In this document: positions 28,236 to 41,078 of the stretch, in pieces | Numbering within the stretch: the stretch's first letter is position 1 | Layout of the letters: each line of letters opens with the position of its first letter | Origin: Mycobacterium asiaticum DSM 44297 | GTDB taxonomy: Bacteria > Actinomycetota > Actinomycetes > Mycobacteriales > Mycobacteriaceae | DNA length: 64,000 nt | NCBI RefSeq assembly: GCF_000613245.1 | Contig: NZ_HG964936.1 | Coordinates: 741,493 to 805,492, forward strand | Direction of reading: 5' to 3' | Notes under the pieces: generated by a model | The model's input: only the letters and a program-made list of their open reading frames with translations | Database searches by the model: none | Told to the model about the DNA's origin: nothing | Position numbers and translations under genes: made by a program

Positions 28236-31200
28236 ATGGAATTTCCGGTGCTGCCGCCGGAGATCAACTCCGCTCTGATCTATGCGGGGGCTGGGACCGG
28301 GCCGTTGTTGAAGGCCGCTCAGGCATGGCAGGGACTCGGTGCCGAACTGTGGTCGGCCGCAGCCTTGTTCGGTTCGGTCACGTCCGGCCTGACGGAGGGG
28401 GCATGGCAGGGTCCGGCCGCAGCCGCGATGGCCGAGGTGGCCGGTCCGTACGTGAGCTGGCTGAGTGCCGCGGCTGCGCAAGCAGAGACGACCGCCGCGC
28501 AGGCCGAGGCGGTCGCGAGCGCCTTCGAGACGGCGGTGGCCGCTGTCGCGCACCCGCTGGCGGTGGCGGCCAACCGCAGTGAGCTGGTTCGGTTGGCGCT
28601 GTCCAACATCTTCGGCCTCAATGCGCCGGCGATTGCAGCCACTGAGGCGGCGTACGAACAGATGTGGGCCCAGGACGTCGCGGCGATCTTCGAGTATCAC
28701 GCCGGCGCGTCGGTGATCGCCGCGGCGTTGACCCCCTTCGTGCACAATCCGACCGGGCTGGCCGGCACGGCAGCGGCGATCGGTGCCGCCGCCGGGGAGA
28801 AAGCGATGCAACTCAACGCCGGCATCGCCAACGTCGGCAACTACAACCTCGGCCTGGGCAACGTCGGTCAATGGAACGTGGGTGCGGGCAACCTCGGCGC
28901 GCAGAACCTGGGGTTCGCCAACAGCGGTATCGGCAACTTCGGCTTCGGCAACGTGGGGAACGGCAATATCGGGTTCGGTAACGCGGCCCTTGGCGCCTTC
29001 CTCGGTGGCAATATCGGGTTCGCGAACACCGGCGCCAACAACTTCGGTTTCGCAAATACAGGGAACAACAACATCGGCATTGGGCTGACCGGTGACAATC
29101 AGACCGGTATCGGCGGCCTGAATACCGGTACCGGCAATATCGGGTTGTTCAATTCTGGAACCAACAACGTCGGATTCTTCAATTCTGGTACGGGCAACTT
29201 CGGTTTGTTCAATTCCGGAAATTACAACAGCGGTGTCGGCAACTCGGGGCTCGCCAGCACAGGCCTGTTCAATGCCGGAAACTTCAACACCGGTCTGGCC
29301 AATGTGGGCAACTACAACACCGGCACGCTGAACGTCGGCAGCTTCAACTCCGGCGATTTCAACCCCGGCCACACGAACACCGGGTGGCTCAACACCGGCA
29401 ACACCAACACCGGCATCGCCAATTCGGGCAACGTCAACACCGGTGCCTTCATCGCGGGCAACCAGAGCAATGGCGTGCTGTGGGTGGGTGACAACGAGGG
29501 ACTGATCGGCTTCGCCAGCGGGACGCATGTGTCCGTCATCCCGCTCGACTTGGGCATCTTCGGCGGCATCGGACCCATCACCTTGCGGCCCATCCCGATC
29601 ATTCCCACCATTCCGCTAAACATTCACCACACATTCTTCATCCCGCCGCTGGCCATTCCAGACATCGTGATTCCGCCAATCGGTGGTGGCACAGCTATCC
29701 CGATCAGCATCGGGCCGGTGACTATTACGCCGATCGAACTGATAGCCAAACAGGTATTCCAGGCGAGTTTCCCGGCCGGGCCGTTCGATCTGTTCGGGAT
29801 CGTCACAATACCGCAGACCATCGATTCGGCCGGTTCGGTCACCGGCCCGATACATATCGACACCCGCCTGCCCGTATTGAATGTCAAAGTCAACTGGAAC
29901 ACCCCGTCGTTCACGATTTTCCCAAATGGCATCAGCGTGCCGGATAGTCCGCTCTCGCTGCTGGCTAACTTGGGCCTGGGAACTCCCGGCTTCACCATCC
30001 CCGGCTTCAGCGTTCCCGGACAACCGATCCCGCTGACGATTGACATTGACGGCCAAATCGACGGCTTCAGCACCCCGGCCATCACCATCGACCGCATCCC
30101 GATCAACCTCGGTGCACACATCGAAATCGGACCCACCCAGATTCGGGGTCCGTTCAATCTTCCGGCGACACCGGGCTATGGGAACACCACCGTTGCTCCG
30201 TCGTCCGGCTTCTTCAACTCCGGTGCCGGCGGCACCTCGGGGTTCGGCAACATGGGCGGGGGAGTATCCGGCTGGCTGAACCAGGCGCCGAACTTGCTGA
30301 CGGGATCCGGCTCAGGTGCATTCAATGCCGGGACCTTGCACTCGGGCATGCTGAACTTCGGGTCAGGGGTGTCCGGTCTGTACAACACCAGTTCGCTGCC
30401 GTTTGGAACGCCGGCATCGCTCTCCGGTATCGCGAGCATCGGCGAAACACTGTCCGGTGTCTCCGCGGCGGGAAGCGCGCTGAGCCGCGGCATCATTGCC
30501 AACCTCGGCTGGGCCGACGTCGGCAACTTCAACGTCGGGTTCGGCAACGTCGGCGACTTCAATCTGGGTGCGGCCAACGTCGGCGGGTACAACCTCGGCT
30601 TAGGCAATGTCGGGGACGGCAACTTCGGTCTGGGTAACTTCGGCAGCGGCAATTTCGGTTTCGGCAACGCCGGCCTGACGCTGGGCCAGTTGGGTAACGG
30701 CAACTTCGGTTTCGGCAACGCCGGGAGCGACAACTACGGCTTCGCGAACCTGGGATTGAACAACATTGGTTTCGCCAACACCGGGAACAACAACATCGGT
30801 ATGGGGCTGACGGGAGACAACCTCACCGGTATCGGTGGCCTGAACTCCGGTTCCGGAAACATCGGGTTGTTCAACTCCGGAACCGGCAACGTCGGCTTCT
30901 TCAACACCGGCACCGGCAACTTCGGCCTGTTCAACTCTGGCAGCTTCAACACCGGGATCGGCAACTCCGGATCGGCGAGTAGCGGCCTGTTCAATGCCGG
31001 CGTCCTGAACACCGGCGTCGCGAACGCCGGCAGCTACAACACCGGCAGCTTCAACGCCGGCAACACCAACAGCGGCGACTTCAATCCGGGCAACTTCAAC
31101 ACCGGCTGGTTCAACACCGGGCACTCCAATACCGGGCTTTTCAACTCTGGCAGCCTCAACACCGGTGCCTTCATGAGCGGTCACGGCAACAACGGCATGT

Positions 31201-34200
31201 TCTGGCGCGGCACGTACGAAGGCCTGATGAGTGCCTACTCGGACATCACGATTTCTCGGGCCCCTATCACCGTGCACGCCATCGGTGGCGTCGGGCCCGT
31301 TCATGTCGCGCCGGTGCCCGTCCCCGCGCTGCACTTCAACATCACCAACGCGGCCGTCGGCCTCGGGCCGATCAACTTCGCGCCCATCACCGTTCCCGCG
31401 ATACCGCTGCAAGCTCTGGGTTCGGTGGACCTGGGGCAGACCTTCATCTCGCCCATCGTCGTGCTCAACTCGCGCTTCGACGCCATCTCGGCCAGCATCG
31501 GATCGTTCAGCTTCAACAATCCGTTGGTCAAGATCGACAAGTTGGGTAACCCGAACGGGTTCTTCATCTCCGACCTCTCGTTGAGCGGTGTCAAGATCAG
31601 CGGTCCCACCATCGGCAGCGACATCCCGCTGTCGGTGAGCCTGAGCACGAACATCGTGCGGCTGCTGCCCAATGGCTTCTCCATCCCCGCCCAAACCATT
31701 GCCAACATCGCCATCACCGGCGGCAACGACGCGTTCACCTTCTTCCCCAACGGGCTCACCGTGCCGAAGGCATCCGCCGGGATCGCCAACTTCTCCGGCG
31801 GTCTAGACGCATTTACGCTGCTGCCAAACGGTTTAACGATCACCACCGTGCCGTTGACCCTCGACGCCAAGGGCATGGTCGGTGACATCCACCTGCCGTT
31901 CATCGACATCAAGCCGCTCCCGGGCTTCGGCAACTCGTCCACCACTCCCTCGTCGGGCTTCTTCAACTCCGGTGGTGGTGGTGGCTCGGGGTTCGGCAAC
32001 TTCGGTGCCGGAATGTCGGGCATGCTGAACCAGGCGCACGACACACTGGTAGGTGCGGGTTCTGGATTCGCCAACTTCGGCACGGCGGGATCGGGCCTGT
32101 TGAACGCGGGTTCGGGCGTGTCGGGTTTGTTCAACACCAGCGCACTGCCGCTCGGAAGTTCCGCTTTCCTCTCGGGGTTCGGCGGCGTCGGCCACCAGCT
32201 ATCCGGATTGTTCACCGCGGGAACGGTTCTCAACCAGGGCAGCAGCATCCTCAACCTCGGCTGGGCCAATCTCGGCAGCGGCAACTTCGGCTTCGGCAAT
32301 GTTGGAGATCTCAACCTGGGCGCCGCCAACATCGGTGGGCAGAACTTCGGCGGCGGCAACATCGGTAGCGGCAACTTCGGGTTCGGCAACTTCGGCAACG
32401 GCAACATCGGATTCGGCAACACCGGCCTGGCCGCAGGCCTGTTGGGCAACAACAACTTCGGATTCGGCAATGCCGGCAGCAACAACTCCGGGTTCGGCAA
32501 CTTCGGGCTCGGCAACATCGGATTCGCCAACACCGGCAACAACAACATCGGCATCGGGCTGCAGGGCGACAACCTCACCGGCATCGGCGGCCTGAACAGC
32601 GGTAGCGGCAACATCGGGCTGTTCAACTCGGGCACCAACAACGTCGGGTTCTTCAACACCGGCACCGGCAACTTCGGGTTGTTCAACTCCGGAAGCTACA
32701 ACACCGGCATCGGAAACGCCGGGATCGCCAGCACCGGTCTGTTCAACGTCGGCAACTACAGCACCGGGCTGGGCAATGCCGGCCACTACAACACCGGCAG
32801 CTTCAACACCGGCACCGGCAACAGCGGCGACTTCAACCCCGGCAACTACAACACCGGCTGGTTCAACACCGGGCACGCCAACACCGGCGTGTTGAACTCG
32901 GGTGACGTCAACACCGGCGCGTTCATCAGCGGCAACTACAACAACGGCATGTTCTGGCGGGGCAACTACGAAGGACTGGCAAGCTTCTACTACGGGATTA
33001 CCATTCCCGAGTTCCCCATCCACGTCACCACCACCGGCGGCCTCGGACCCATCGTCATCCCGGACATCCACGTTCTTCCGCCACTGCACTTCGGTATCAA
33101 CGGCAACGGCAACTACGCCTTCACTGTGCCCGACATCCCGATCCCGGCCATTCACATCAGCTTCGACGGAACCGGAAACATCAACTTCCACGCACCGGCG
33201 ACCACGCTGCTGTCCCCGATCAGCGCCAACGGACAGTTTGTCGGTGGCCCCGTCACCGCCTCTAACATCACGCTGAACCCGTTCAAGGTGAACTGGGCCC
33301 TCCCGCAGTTCTTGCGCGATTGGTTCGGGCTGCCGGAAAGTATCTTCATCGAGCTCGAGGCTCCCGTCGTCCTCAATTTCATTACGCTGGGCCAGCTTTA
33401 CCTGCCGCTGGAATTCGCCAACCCGGCGATCGCCCTCGATGCGATTTCGATCAGCCAGGCGCTCCCGATCGACATCCCGCCGATCGACATCCCCGCCTCG
33501 GTGATCAAGGGCATGTCGATGGGGCAGACGCTGCCGATCAATTTCTCCGCGGACATTCCCGCCGTGACCATTCCCGGGATGACGATCGCCGGGATTCCGC
33601 TGAACTACGACATCGCCACCACCGCGGGGCCTTACACGCTGTCGATCATCGACCTGAAGCCGACTCCGGGCTTCGGGAACTCGACCACGCTGCCGTCGTC
33701 GGGCTTCTTCAACTCCGGCGCCGGGGGAGGCTCGGGCTTCTTCAACGCCGGCGCGATGGTCTCGGGTCTCATGAACAACGCGTCGAGTGCGACGCTGGGC
33801 GTGCTCTCCGGTGTGGGCAACGTGGGTTCGCTGGTATCGGGTATGTCCAACGCCGGCACCGGCATCTCCGGCCTGCTGAACGTGAGCTCGCTGGAGTTCG
33901 ACACGATTGCGAACATCTCGGGGTTGAGCAACCTCGGCAACCACGTCTCGGGCATCTCCTACCAGGGCCTGATCGCGATACTCACCGCCCCCTCGAGCCC
34001 GTCCCCGATCTCGCAACTGATCGACGGTTTCTTCCACGAACTTGAGGCATTGGATCCGGTCAACCTGCTGAGCCTGGGCAACGTGGGTGGCATCAACATC
34101 GGCTTCGGCAACTTCGGCGAGTTCAACCTCGGTGCCGGCAACGCCGGCGGCATGAACTTCGGCGGCGGCAATCTGGGTGGCGGCAACCTGGGCTTCGGCA

Positions 34201-37200
34201 ACCTGGGCAGCGGCAACTTCGGATTCGGCAATATCGGTGACGGAAACTTCGGGTTCGGCAACAGCGGCCTGGCGGCAGGACTGTTGGGCTACAACAACTT
34301 CGGGTTCGGCAATGCCGGCAGCGGCAACTACGGCTTCGCCAACTTCGGCGTGGGCAACATCGGATTCGCCAACAGCGGCAACAACAACATCGGTATCGGG
34401 CTGCAGGGAGACAACCTCACCGGCATCGGCGGGCTGAACTCCGGTAGCGCAAACATCGGGTTGTTCAACTCCGGCACCGGAAACATCGGCTTCTTCAACA
34501 CCGGCACCGGCAACTGGGGGCTGTTCAACTCCGGCGACTACAACACCGGCGTCGGAAACTCAGGGACGGCCTCCACCGGTCTGTTCAACGCCGGCAACTT
34601 CAACACCGGCCTGGCCAACGCCGGGCACTACAACAGCGGCACCGGGAACGCAGGCAACACCAACACCGGCGACTTCAACACCGGCAACACCAACACCGGC
34701 TGGTTCAACGCCGGCAACACCAACACCGGCATGTTCAACACGGGCAATGTCAACACCGGCGCCTTCAACTCCGGCAACTTCAACAACGGCGTGTTGTGGA
34801 CCGGCGAATACCACGGCGTGTTCAGCTTCAAATACAGCATCGAAATCCAGCCGAGCACCATCCTGGACTTCAACGAGACCTTCAACTTCGGTCCCGTCAC
34901 CATCCCGCAGTTCGACATCCCGAGCATGTCGCTGTTCGACATTCACCAGGTCGTCAACGTCGGACCGTTCACCATCCCGCAGATCGATGTTCCGGCACTG
35001 GGCCCCGACATCCACCAGACCATCGAGATCCCGTCGATCGTCTTCTTCAAGGGCATGACCCTCGGTGGCGAATACCTCTTCCCGTTTACGGCCCCCCGGC
35101 GCCGGCGCCGCCGCCCTTCACCCTGCCGGTCATCACCGTCAAGGCCCTCGGCGACGTCTGGACGATCGGACAACCGAATGGCGTCATGGACAACGGCTGG
35201 GCCCGAAAGCCGGTCACCGGTCTCACCTTGTTCGGCGGGCCGAGCAATGCATCGAGCGGCTACACCAAGATCACCATGCCGACCGTCACCATCCCGACCA
35301 TCGCGAGCGACCCCTTCCCGTTGAAGATCGATCTGACGGGCGGGATTCCGGCGTTCACCCTGTTCCCGGGCGGCCTGAACATCCCGCAGAACCCGATCCC
35401 GATCAACATCGACGCGGCCGGTGTGCTGGATGCCATCACGATCTTCCCCGGTGGTCTCACCATCGACCCGCTGCCGCTGAAAGCTGCGCTGAACATCAGC
35501 ATGCCGCACAGCAGCGTCACCATCATCGATATCCCGGCGATGCCGGGCTTCGGAAACTCCACTGCCACACCGTCGTCGGGTTTCTTCAACAGCGGTGCCG
35601 GCGGGGTGTCGGGTTTTGGCAACTTCGGTTCTGGCGTATCAGGCTTCCTGAACCAGGCGCACACGGCGCTGACCGGAACGCTGTCCGGCACTCTCAACGT
35701 CGGGACGTTGAGTTCGGGCCTGCTCGATGTGGGTTCAGGGGTCTCCGGATTCTTCAACACGGCCAGCCCGCTGGTCTTCGGCACGCCGGCGCTGCTTTCC
35801 GGCATAGGCAACTTCGGCAACCACCTGTCCGGGCTGTCCGCTGCCGGAACCGCGCTAAACCAGACGCTGATGGCCAACGTCGGCCTGGCCGACGTCGGCA
35901 ACCTCAACGCCGGCTTCGGCAACATCGGTGGATTCAACCTGGGCGCCGCCAACATCGGTTTGCAGAACCTCGGGTTCGCCAACGTCGGCCATGGCAACTT
36001 CGGGCTGGGCAACTTCGGCGACGGCAACTTCGGGCTGGGCAACTTCGGCAACGGCAACTTCGGGTTCGCCAACACCGGCCTGGCCGCAGGCCTATTGGGC
36101 AACAACAACTTTGGGTTGGCCAACTCCGGCAGCGGCAACATCGGTTTCGCGAACAGCGGCAACAACAACATCGGCATCGGGCTTTCGGGCGACAACCTGA
36201 CCGGCATCGGCGGGCTCAACTCCGGGTCCGGAAATATAGGGCTGTTCAACTCCGGAACCGGCAATATCGGGTTCTTCAACAGCGGCACCGGCAACGTCGG
36301 GTTGTTCAACTCGGGCAGCTACAACACCGGTGTCGGCAACGCGGGGACGGCTTCTACCGGATTCTTCAATACCGGCAACTTCAACAGCGGCGTGGCCAAC
36401 GCGGGGCATTACAACACCGGCAGCTTCAACGCGGGCAACACCAATACCGGCGACTTCAACCCAGGCAACATCAACTCCGGTTGGTTCAACACCGGCAACT
36501 CCAACACGGGCGTGCTGAACTCGGGCAACATCGGCACCGGTGCGTTCATGACGGGCAACGCCAGCAACGGCTTCTTCTGGCGAGGCGAGTACCAGGGCTT
36601 GTTCAGCTACGCCACCACCTTGCCGATGCCGCCGGTCACCCTCTTCGACATCCACGCCAACGCCTCCTTCGGGCCGGTCGTCATCCCGCCCATCCCGGTG
36701 CCCGTGACACACCTGCACCTCACCGGCAACGTCGCGATGGGCGCTTTCACCATCCCGCAGATCGACATCCCCGCGCTGCACCCCGACTTCAACGGGACCA
36801 TCGCCGTCGGCCCGATCAGGCTGCCATCGGTCGCCATCCCTGGTATCAACCAGCTCGAAATAATCCAGCACGTCGACCAGACGACCGGGTCGAACTCGGC
36901 GATCAGCCCGTTCATCATCTGGACGTGGCCGAGTGAAGGCCACCCGTTCGACACAGGTCCTACCTACTACACCATCGGCGCCAGTTGGCCGGGGCCCCCC
37001 TTCGCAACAGGCAACCTGGTCACCTTCGGCGGCGTTGCCGGGGAGTCCAATACCTTCTTCAAGCTGATAACCTCGGGATTCCATACCCCCGAAATCAACA
37101 TCAGCCAGATCCTGGCCAGCGTGCATGCGCCCGGTGTCATCGACGCGATCACCATCTTCCCCGGCGGATTGAACTTCTCGGCGGCAAACCTGCTGAGCCT

Positions 37201-39379
37201 CAACCTCGATGCTGGGACCCGTGCGGTCAGCATCCCGGCGATCACGTTCCCGCAGATTCTGGGCAACGCCGACGGCTCGGTGTACCTCATCGGCAGCAAC
37301 ACCACGGTACTGCACATCCCGCCCACTCCGGGCTTCTGGAACACCACGGCCACACCGTCTTCCGGCTTCTTCAACAGCGGCGCGGGCGGCGGCTCCGGTT
37401 GGGGCAACTTCGGCGCCGGCGTGTCGGGCCTCTGGAATCAGGCTCACGACGCATTGATGGGCAACGGTTCTGGATACATGAATGTGGGCTCACTGCACTC
37501 CGGTTTGCTGAATGTGGGCACGGGGCTGTCGGGCCTGTACAACACCAGCACGCTGGCCTTCGGACAGCAGGCGCTGCTGTCCGGCTTCGGCGATGTCGGC
37601 CACCATCTCTCAGGCATGATGACGGCCGGATCGGACATGAACCGGTCGTTGATCGCCAACATCGGGCTGGCCGACGTCGGCAACTTCAACGTGGGCTTCG
37701 GCAACGTCGGTGACCTGAACGTGGGCGGGGCCAACATCGGCGGCCAGAACTTCGGGCTGGGCAATATCGGCAATGGCAACTTCGGGCTGGCCAATGTCGG
37801 CAACGGCAACTTCGGGTTCGGCAACTCGGGTCTGGCCGCAGGCCTGTTGGGCAACAACAACTTCGGCTTCGCCAATGCCGGCAGCGGCAACCTCGGTTTC
37901 GGGAACTTCGGCCTCGGGAACATCGGATTCGCCAACACCGGCAACAACAACATCGGCATCGGGCTGCAGGGCGACAACCTCACCGGCATCGGCGGGCTGA
38001 ACTCCGGCAGCGGCAACCTCGGACTGTTCAACTCGGGCAACGGCAACATCGGGTTCTTCAACACCGGCAACGGCAATGTCGGGTTCTTCAACACCGGCAA
38101 CTACAACACCGGCATCGGCAACGCCGGAATCGGAAGCACGGGGATATTCAACGCCGGCAACTTCAACACCGGGCTGGGCAACGCCGGGCACCACAACACC
38201 GGCAGCTTCAACGCGGGCAACGCCAATAGCGGCGACTTCAACCCGGGCAACATCAACACCGGCTGGTTCAACACCGGAAACTCCAACACCGGCCTGCTCA
38301 ACACCGGCAGCGTCAACACCGGCGCTCTCGTCTCCGGCAACTACGTCGACGGCCTGATCTGGCGAGGCAACTACCAAGGCCTGCCCGGATTCTCCCTCGA
38401 GTACACCTTCCCGGTGATCCCGGTGGTCGGCGCCGACATCGTCGGCGGCCTGGGGCCCATCACCGTGATTCCGCCCATCCACATCCCGACCATTCCGTGG
38501 TACCTCGACGCGGCCGGCGGGATCGGCCCGGTCAACATTCCGTCCATCCCGATTCCGTCGATACACGCGTCGATCAGCCCAGGCATCAGCATCAGCCCCA
38601 TCAGCGTCGCGCCTATTACCATCACCGGACCGAACATCACCATCGACTACAGCACTGCGCCCAGTTTCTCGATCTCCGGCGGGAGTTCAAGTTTCGTTGT
38701 CGCCGCCAGTTACGGTTTTGTCATTCCGGGACCGATCACGATCGAGGGCTCTCCGGCCGGTGTGAAGGTCGACAGCCCCGGCTTCAAGCTCGAGCCGATC
38801 CACACCCTGGGTGGGTCGCTGACCATCCCGGGATTCACGATCCCCACCGGGCCGATCAACATCGGGCTGCCGCTGTCACTGACCATCCCCGGTTTCAACA
38901 CCCCGGCCGGCGGAATCCCGTTGCTGCCGTTGGGCTTCGGCTTCGAAAGCGGCACACCGTCCTTCGACCTGCCGACGGCCGTCATCGACCGCATCCTGTT
39001 CGATCTGCACGCGACCAGCACGCTGGGGCCAATCGACATTCCGCTCGCCGGGTTCGGCGGCACCCCGGGCCTCTTCAACACCAGCCTGCTGCCGTCGTCA
39101 GGCTTCTTCAACAGCGGCGGCGGCACCGTTTCCGGCTTCATGAACTTCGGCACCTCCGTGTCCGGCCTGCTGAACTCGGTGTCGACCGCGGCGGCCGGAT
39201 CGCTTTCCGGCGTCGCCAACTTCGGCACCCAACTATCGGGCATGCTGAACCGTGGCACCGATATTGCCGGCCTGTACAACTTCAGCTCCTTGGACCTGTT
39301 TGCGTCCGCGGTGATCTCGGGCTTCAACAACGTCGGCGAGAAGTTGTCGGGTTTCTTCTTCACCGGGAAAGGGCCGTGA
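28236..39379 (+). pseudogene. Giant PPE-MPTR protein (PPE55/PPE56 class), one frameshift in a C6 run
   Basis: The ATG at 28236 (AAGGGA upstream) opens a PPE domain ([11 protein letters not shown]..., residues 1-~180) for ESX secretion, followed by MPTR pentapeptides (NxGxGNxGxxN). The first frame reaches ~35090 in good MPTR sequence, then reads a basic, non-family tail to a stop at 35324. The +2 frame continues ([16 protein letters not shown]) to 39379. Adding one C to the six at 35092-35097 joins them into ~3714 residues, almost the length of M. tuberculosis PPE56. Six super-modules end in PSSGFFNSG junctions. The 224 bases upstream hold no gene. It may be a base-call error, phase variation or a broken gene. 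Confidence 0.85.
28800..39300 (+). repeat. MPTR pentapeptide coding repeats in six ~1.75-kb super-modules
   Basis: The DNA encodes hundreds of GN(F/I/L)G(F/L)-type pentapeptides. A higher-order unit repeats: an MPTR block, a beta-rich spacer (IP/IPxIxI segments), then a [17 protein letters not shown] junction. The junctions lie near 30195, 31950, 33690, 35570, 37350 and 39090, that is, about every 1.7-1.9 kb. Confidence 0.9.
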
Positions 39380-39458
39380 CTGTCTGACCGCCGCCTCTTG
39401 GTTCGTCATCTATACAAAGGCTGTAAGTGACGCACCGCAGCAGAGGAGCCCGTGAACG

Positions 39459-39770
39459 ATGACTGACATCACCCGACTGAACAGCGAGTTGGTGGCCCGC
39501 GTACTCACCAGCGAGGCGGCGGCATCGCCCGCGCTGCGCCGAGCCGCCTTCGACAATGCCGGACTGACCGAGCCGATACGTGCCTTGATCGAAAAGGTGG
39601 CCCAGCGCTCCTATGAGGTCACCGACAAAGACATCGCCGAGGTGCGCAAGGCCGGATTCAGCGAAGACCAGGTTTTCGAGTTGGTGGTCAGCGCCGCCGT
39701 CGGACAGGCCAACCGCCACTACACCAGCGGCCTGGCGGCGCTCGCCGACGCCACCGGGGCACAGCGATGA
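39459..39770 (+). CDS. Small helical protein, possibly AhpD/CMD-related partner
   Basis: A 103-residue, Cys-free protein. The C-terminal half (GFSEDQVFELVVSAAVGQANRHYTSGLAAL) resembles the last helices of carboxymuconolactone-decarboxylase/AhpD-like proteins, but the CxxC active-site part is missing. The gene directly precedes, and overlaps by four bases (ATGA), a CxxC-containing AhpD-like gene, so the two are probably co-translated and may form a heteromer. The family assignment is tentative. Confidence 0.75.
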   Translation: MTDITRLNSELVARVLTSEAAASPALRRAAFDNAGLTEPIRALIEKVAQRSYEVTDKDIAEVRKAGFSEDQVFELVVSAAVGQANRHYTSGLAALADATGAQR

Positions 39771-40342
39771 GGCTCGGCGTCCTCGACCACGGCCACCCGC
39801 TACACATCAAGGCGCTGTTCGCCGTGATCCGGCTGGTGTCGGGGCATCCGGTCGTCGATGCCGTGAAGCTGGCCTTCTACCGACGCGATTTCTACGGTGC
39901 CGGCGAGCTCACCCACGAGGCCATGCGAGGCACTTCGGAATGGTCGGTCGGGGACCGCGAGCTGATGGCCGCCGTCGTCTCGCAAGCCAATGAATGCCCG
40001 TTCTGCGTCGCCGCGCACACCGCCACTTCCAGACAGTGGTATCGAGACGACGCGAAAGTCGCTGCCGTGCTTGCCGATTTGGATGCGGCGCCGATCGGGG
40101 CGGCGTTGCGGGAGACCCTCCGGCTGCTCGGCAAGCTCGCCCGGGAACACCGTGTCGACGCCGACGATATCCGGGCGGTTCTCGACGCCGGCGCTTCGGC
40201 CGAGCAGATCAAGGATGCGCTAGGCGTGTGCCTGGCCTTCGACATCACCAACCGGCTGGCCAATGCCTTCAACTTCGAGATGGCCGAACCCGCTGCCATG
40301 GACGCCGGCGCGAGGCACCTGCTCAAACGCGGCTACCGATAA
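39767..40342 (+). CDS. AhpD-like (carboxymuconolactone decarboxylase family) protein
   Basis: A 191-residue alkylhydroperoxidase-D-like protein. NECPFCVAAH (about residues 82-91) has the CxxC-xx-H redox motif of AhpD-type peroxidase adaptors. The rest is helical (LGVCLAFDITNRLANAFNF at the C-terminal side is typical). The predicted role is peroxide reduction or disulfide exchange; the substrate is unknown. It is coupled to the preceding small gene and converges on the metY operon. Confidence 0.85.
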   Translation: MRLGVLDHGHPLHIKALFAVIRLVSGHPVVDAVKLAFYRRDFYGAGELTHEAMRGTSEWSVGDRELMAAVVSQANECPFCVAAHTATSRQWYRDDAKVAAVLADLDAAPIGAALRETLRLLGKLAREHRVDADDIRAVLDAGASAEQIKDALGVCLAFDITNRLANAFNFEMAEPAAMDAGARHLLKRGYR

Positions 40343-40346
40343 ACCA

Positions 40347-41078
40347 CTAGGACAGGGTGGCCCGCACGCACACCGTGATGTAAGGCAGGGCAAGGCCATT
40401 GGCGTTCGCCAAAGCCGGGTGGGTGGCCAACAGCTCGCGTACCTTGTCCAGCGTCTTGGTGCGCACCTCGGTAGGCGAGGTGATGCAGTAGGTTCGCGAG
40501 GCCACCAGGTCGATAAGTGCCTGCGGCGTAAGATAATTGGTCCACTCAAGCTGGTGGCGTTCCACCTCGGTGAACGGCTCGGGGAGTGTCACCCGGTTGC
40601 GGACCGGATCGTCGTCGCGGCCGATGATCTCGCCGAGCTCGCGCACCCAGCCGAGCCGTTCGTCGCGGGTGTTCCAGACCAGACCCAGCCGACCGCCCGG
40701 ACGCAACACCCGGGCCACCTCCGGAATGGCGCGGGCCGGGTCCACCCAGTGCCACGCCTGGGCCACCAACACCGCGTCAACGCTGTTGTCCTGCAACGGG
40801 ATCTCTTCGGCCGTGCCCAGCAGCGCGCGCGTCTGCGGCAGCGATGCGGTCAGCACCTCCAGCATTTCGGGAACCGGGTCCACGGCTACCACGTCCAGGC
40901 CGCGCTCGACCAGTCGCGTCGTCAACTTGCCGGTCCCTGCGCCCAGGTCGAGGACTTCGCGGGCACCGGGCGGCAACAACCAGTCGATCGCTTCCGGCGG
41001 ATACGTCGGCCGGCCCCGTTCGTAGGCGGCCGCGGCCGCGCCGAAGGACAGGGAACGGTCGCGCTGGGATCGGGTCAC
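40347..41078 (-). CDS. SAM-dependent methyltransferase (Rv3342-like)
   Basis: A 243-residue class I methyltransferase. Motif I is [16 protein letters not shown], with [11 protein letters not shown] following and the post-motif [24 protein letters not shown]. The GTG at 41078 is chosen because it overlaps the metX stop (GTGA) and gives exactly the length of Rv3342. The substrate is unknown. As the third gene of the SAM-riboswitch-controlled metY-metX transcript, it should be made when SAM is scarce, which is unusual for a SAM-consuming enzyme. Confidence 0.88.
   Translation of the reverse strand: MTRSQRDRSLSFGAAAAAYERGRPTYPPEAIDWLLPPGAREVLDLGAGTGKLTTRLVERGLDVVAVDPVPEMLEVLTASLPQTRALLGTAEEIPLQDNSVDAVLVAQAWHWVDPARAIPEVARVLRPGGRLGLVWNTRDERLGWVRELGEIIGRDDDPVRNRVTLPEPFTEVERHQLEWTNYLTPQALIDLVASRTYCITSPTEVRTKTLDKVRELLATHPALANANGLALPYITVCVRATLS

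Noticed and set aside
28101..34037. Long minus-strand open frames (475 and 612 codons) opposite the PPE gene
   Set aside because: They mirror the MPTR repeats, giving monotonous Val/Gly/Ala/Glu sequence. The PPE frame has the domain structure and ribosome site.
28800..39300. Regular repeats that could suggest a CRISPR array
   Set aside because: Repeats are in-frame coding pentapeptides without fixed-length repeats and unique spacers, and no cas genes are near.
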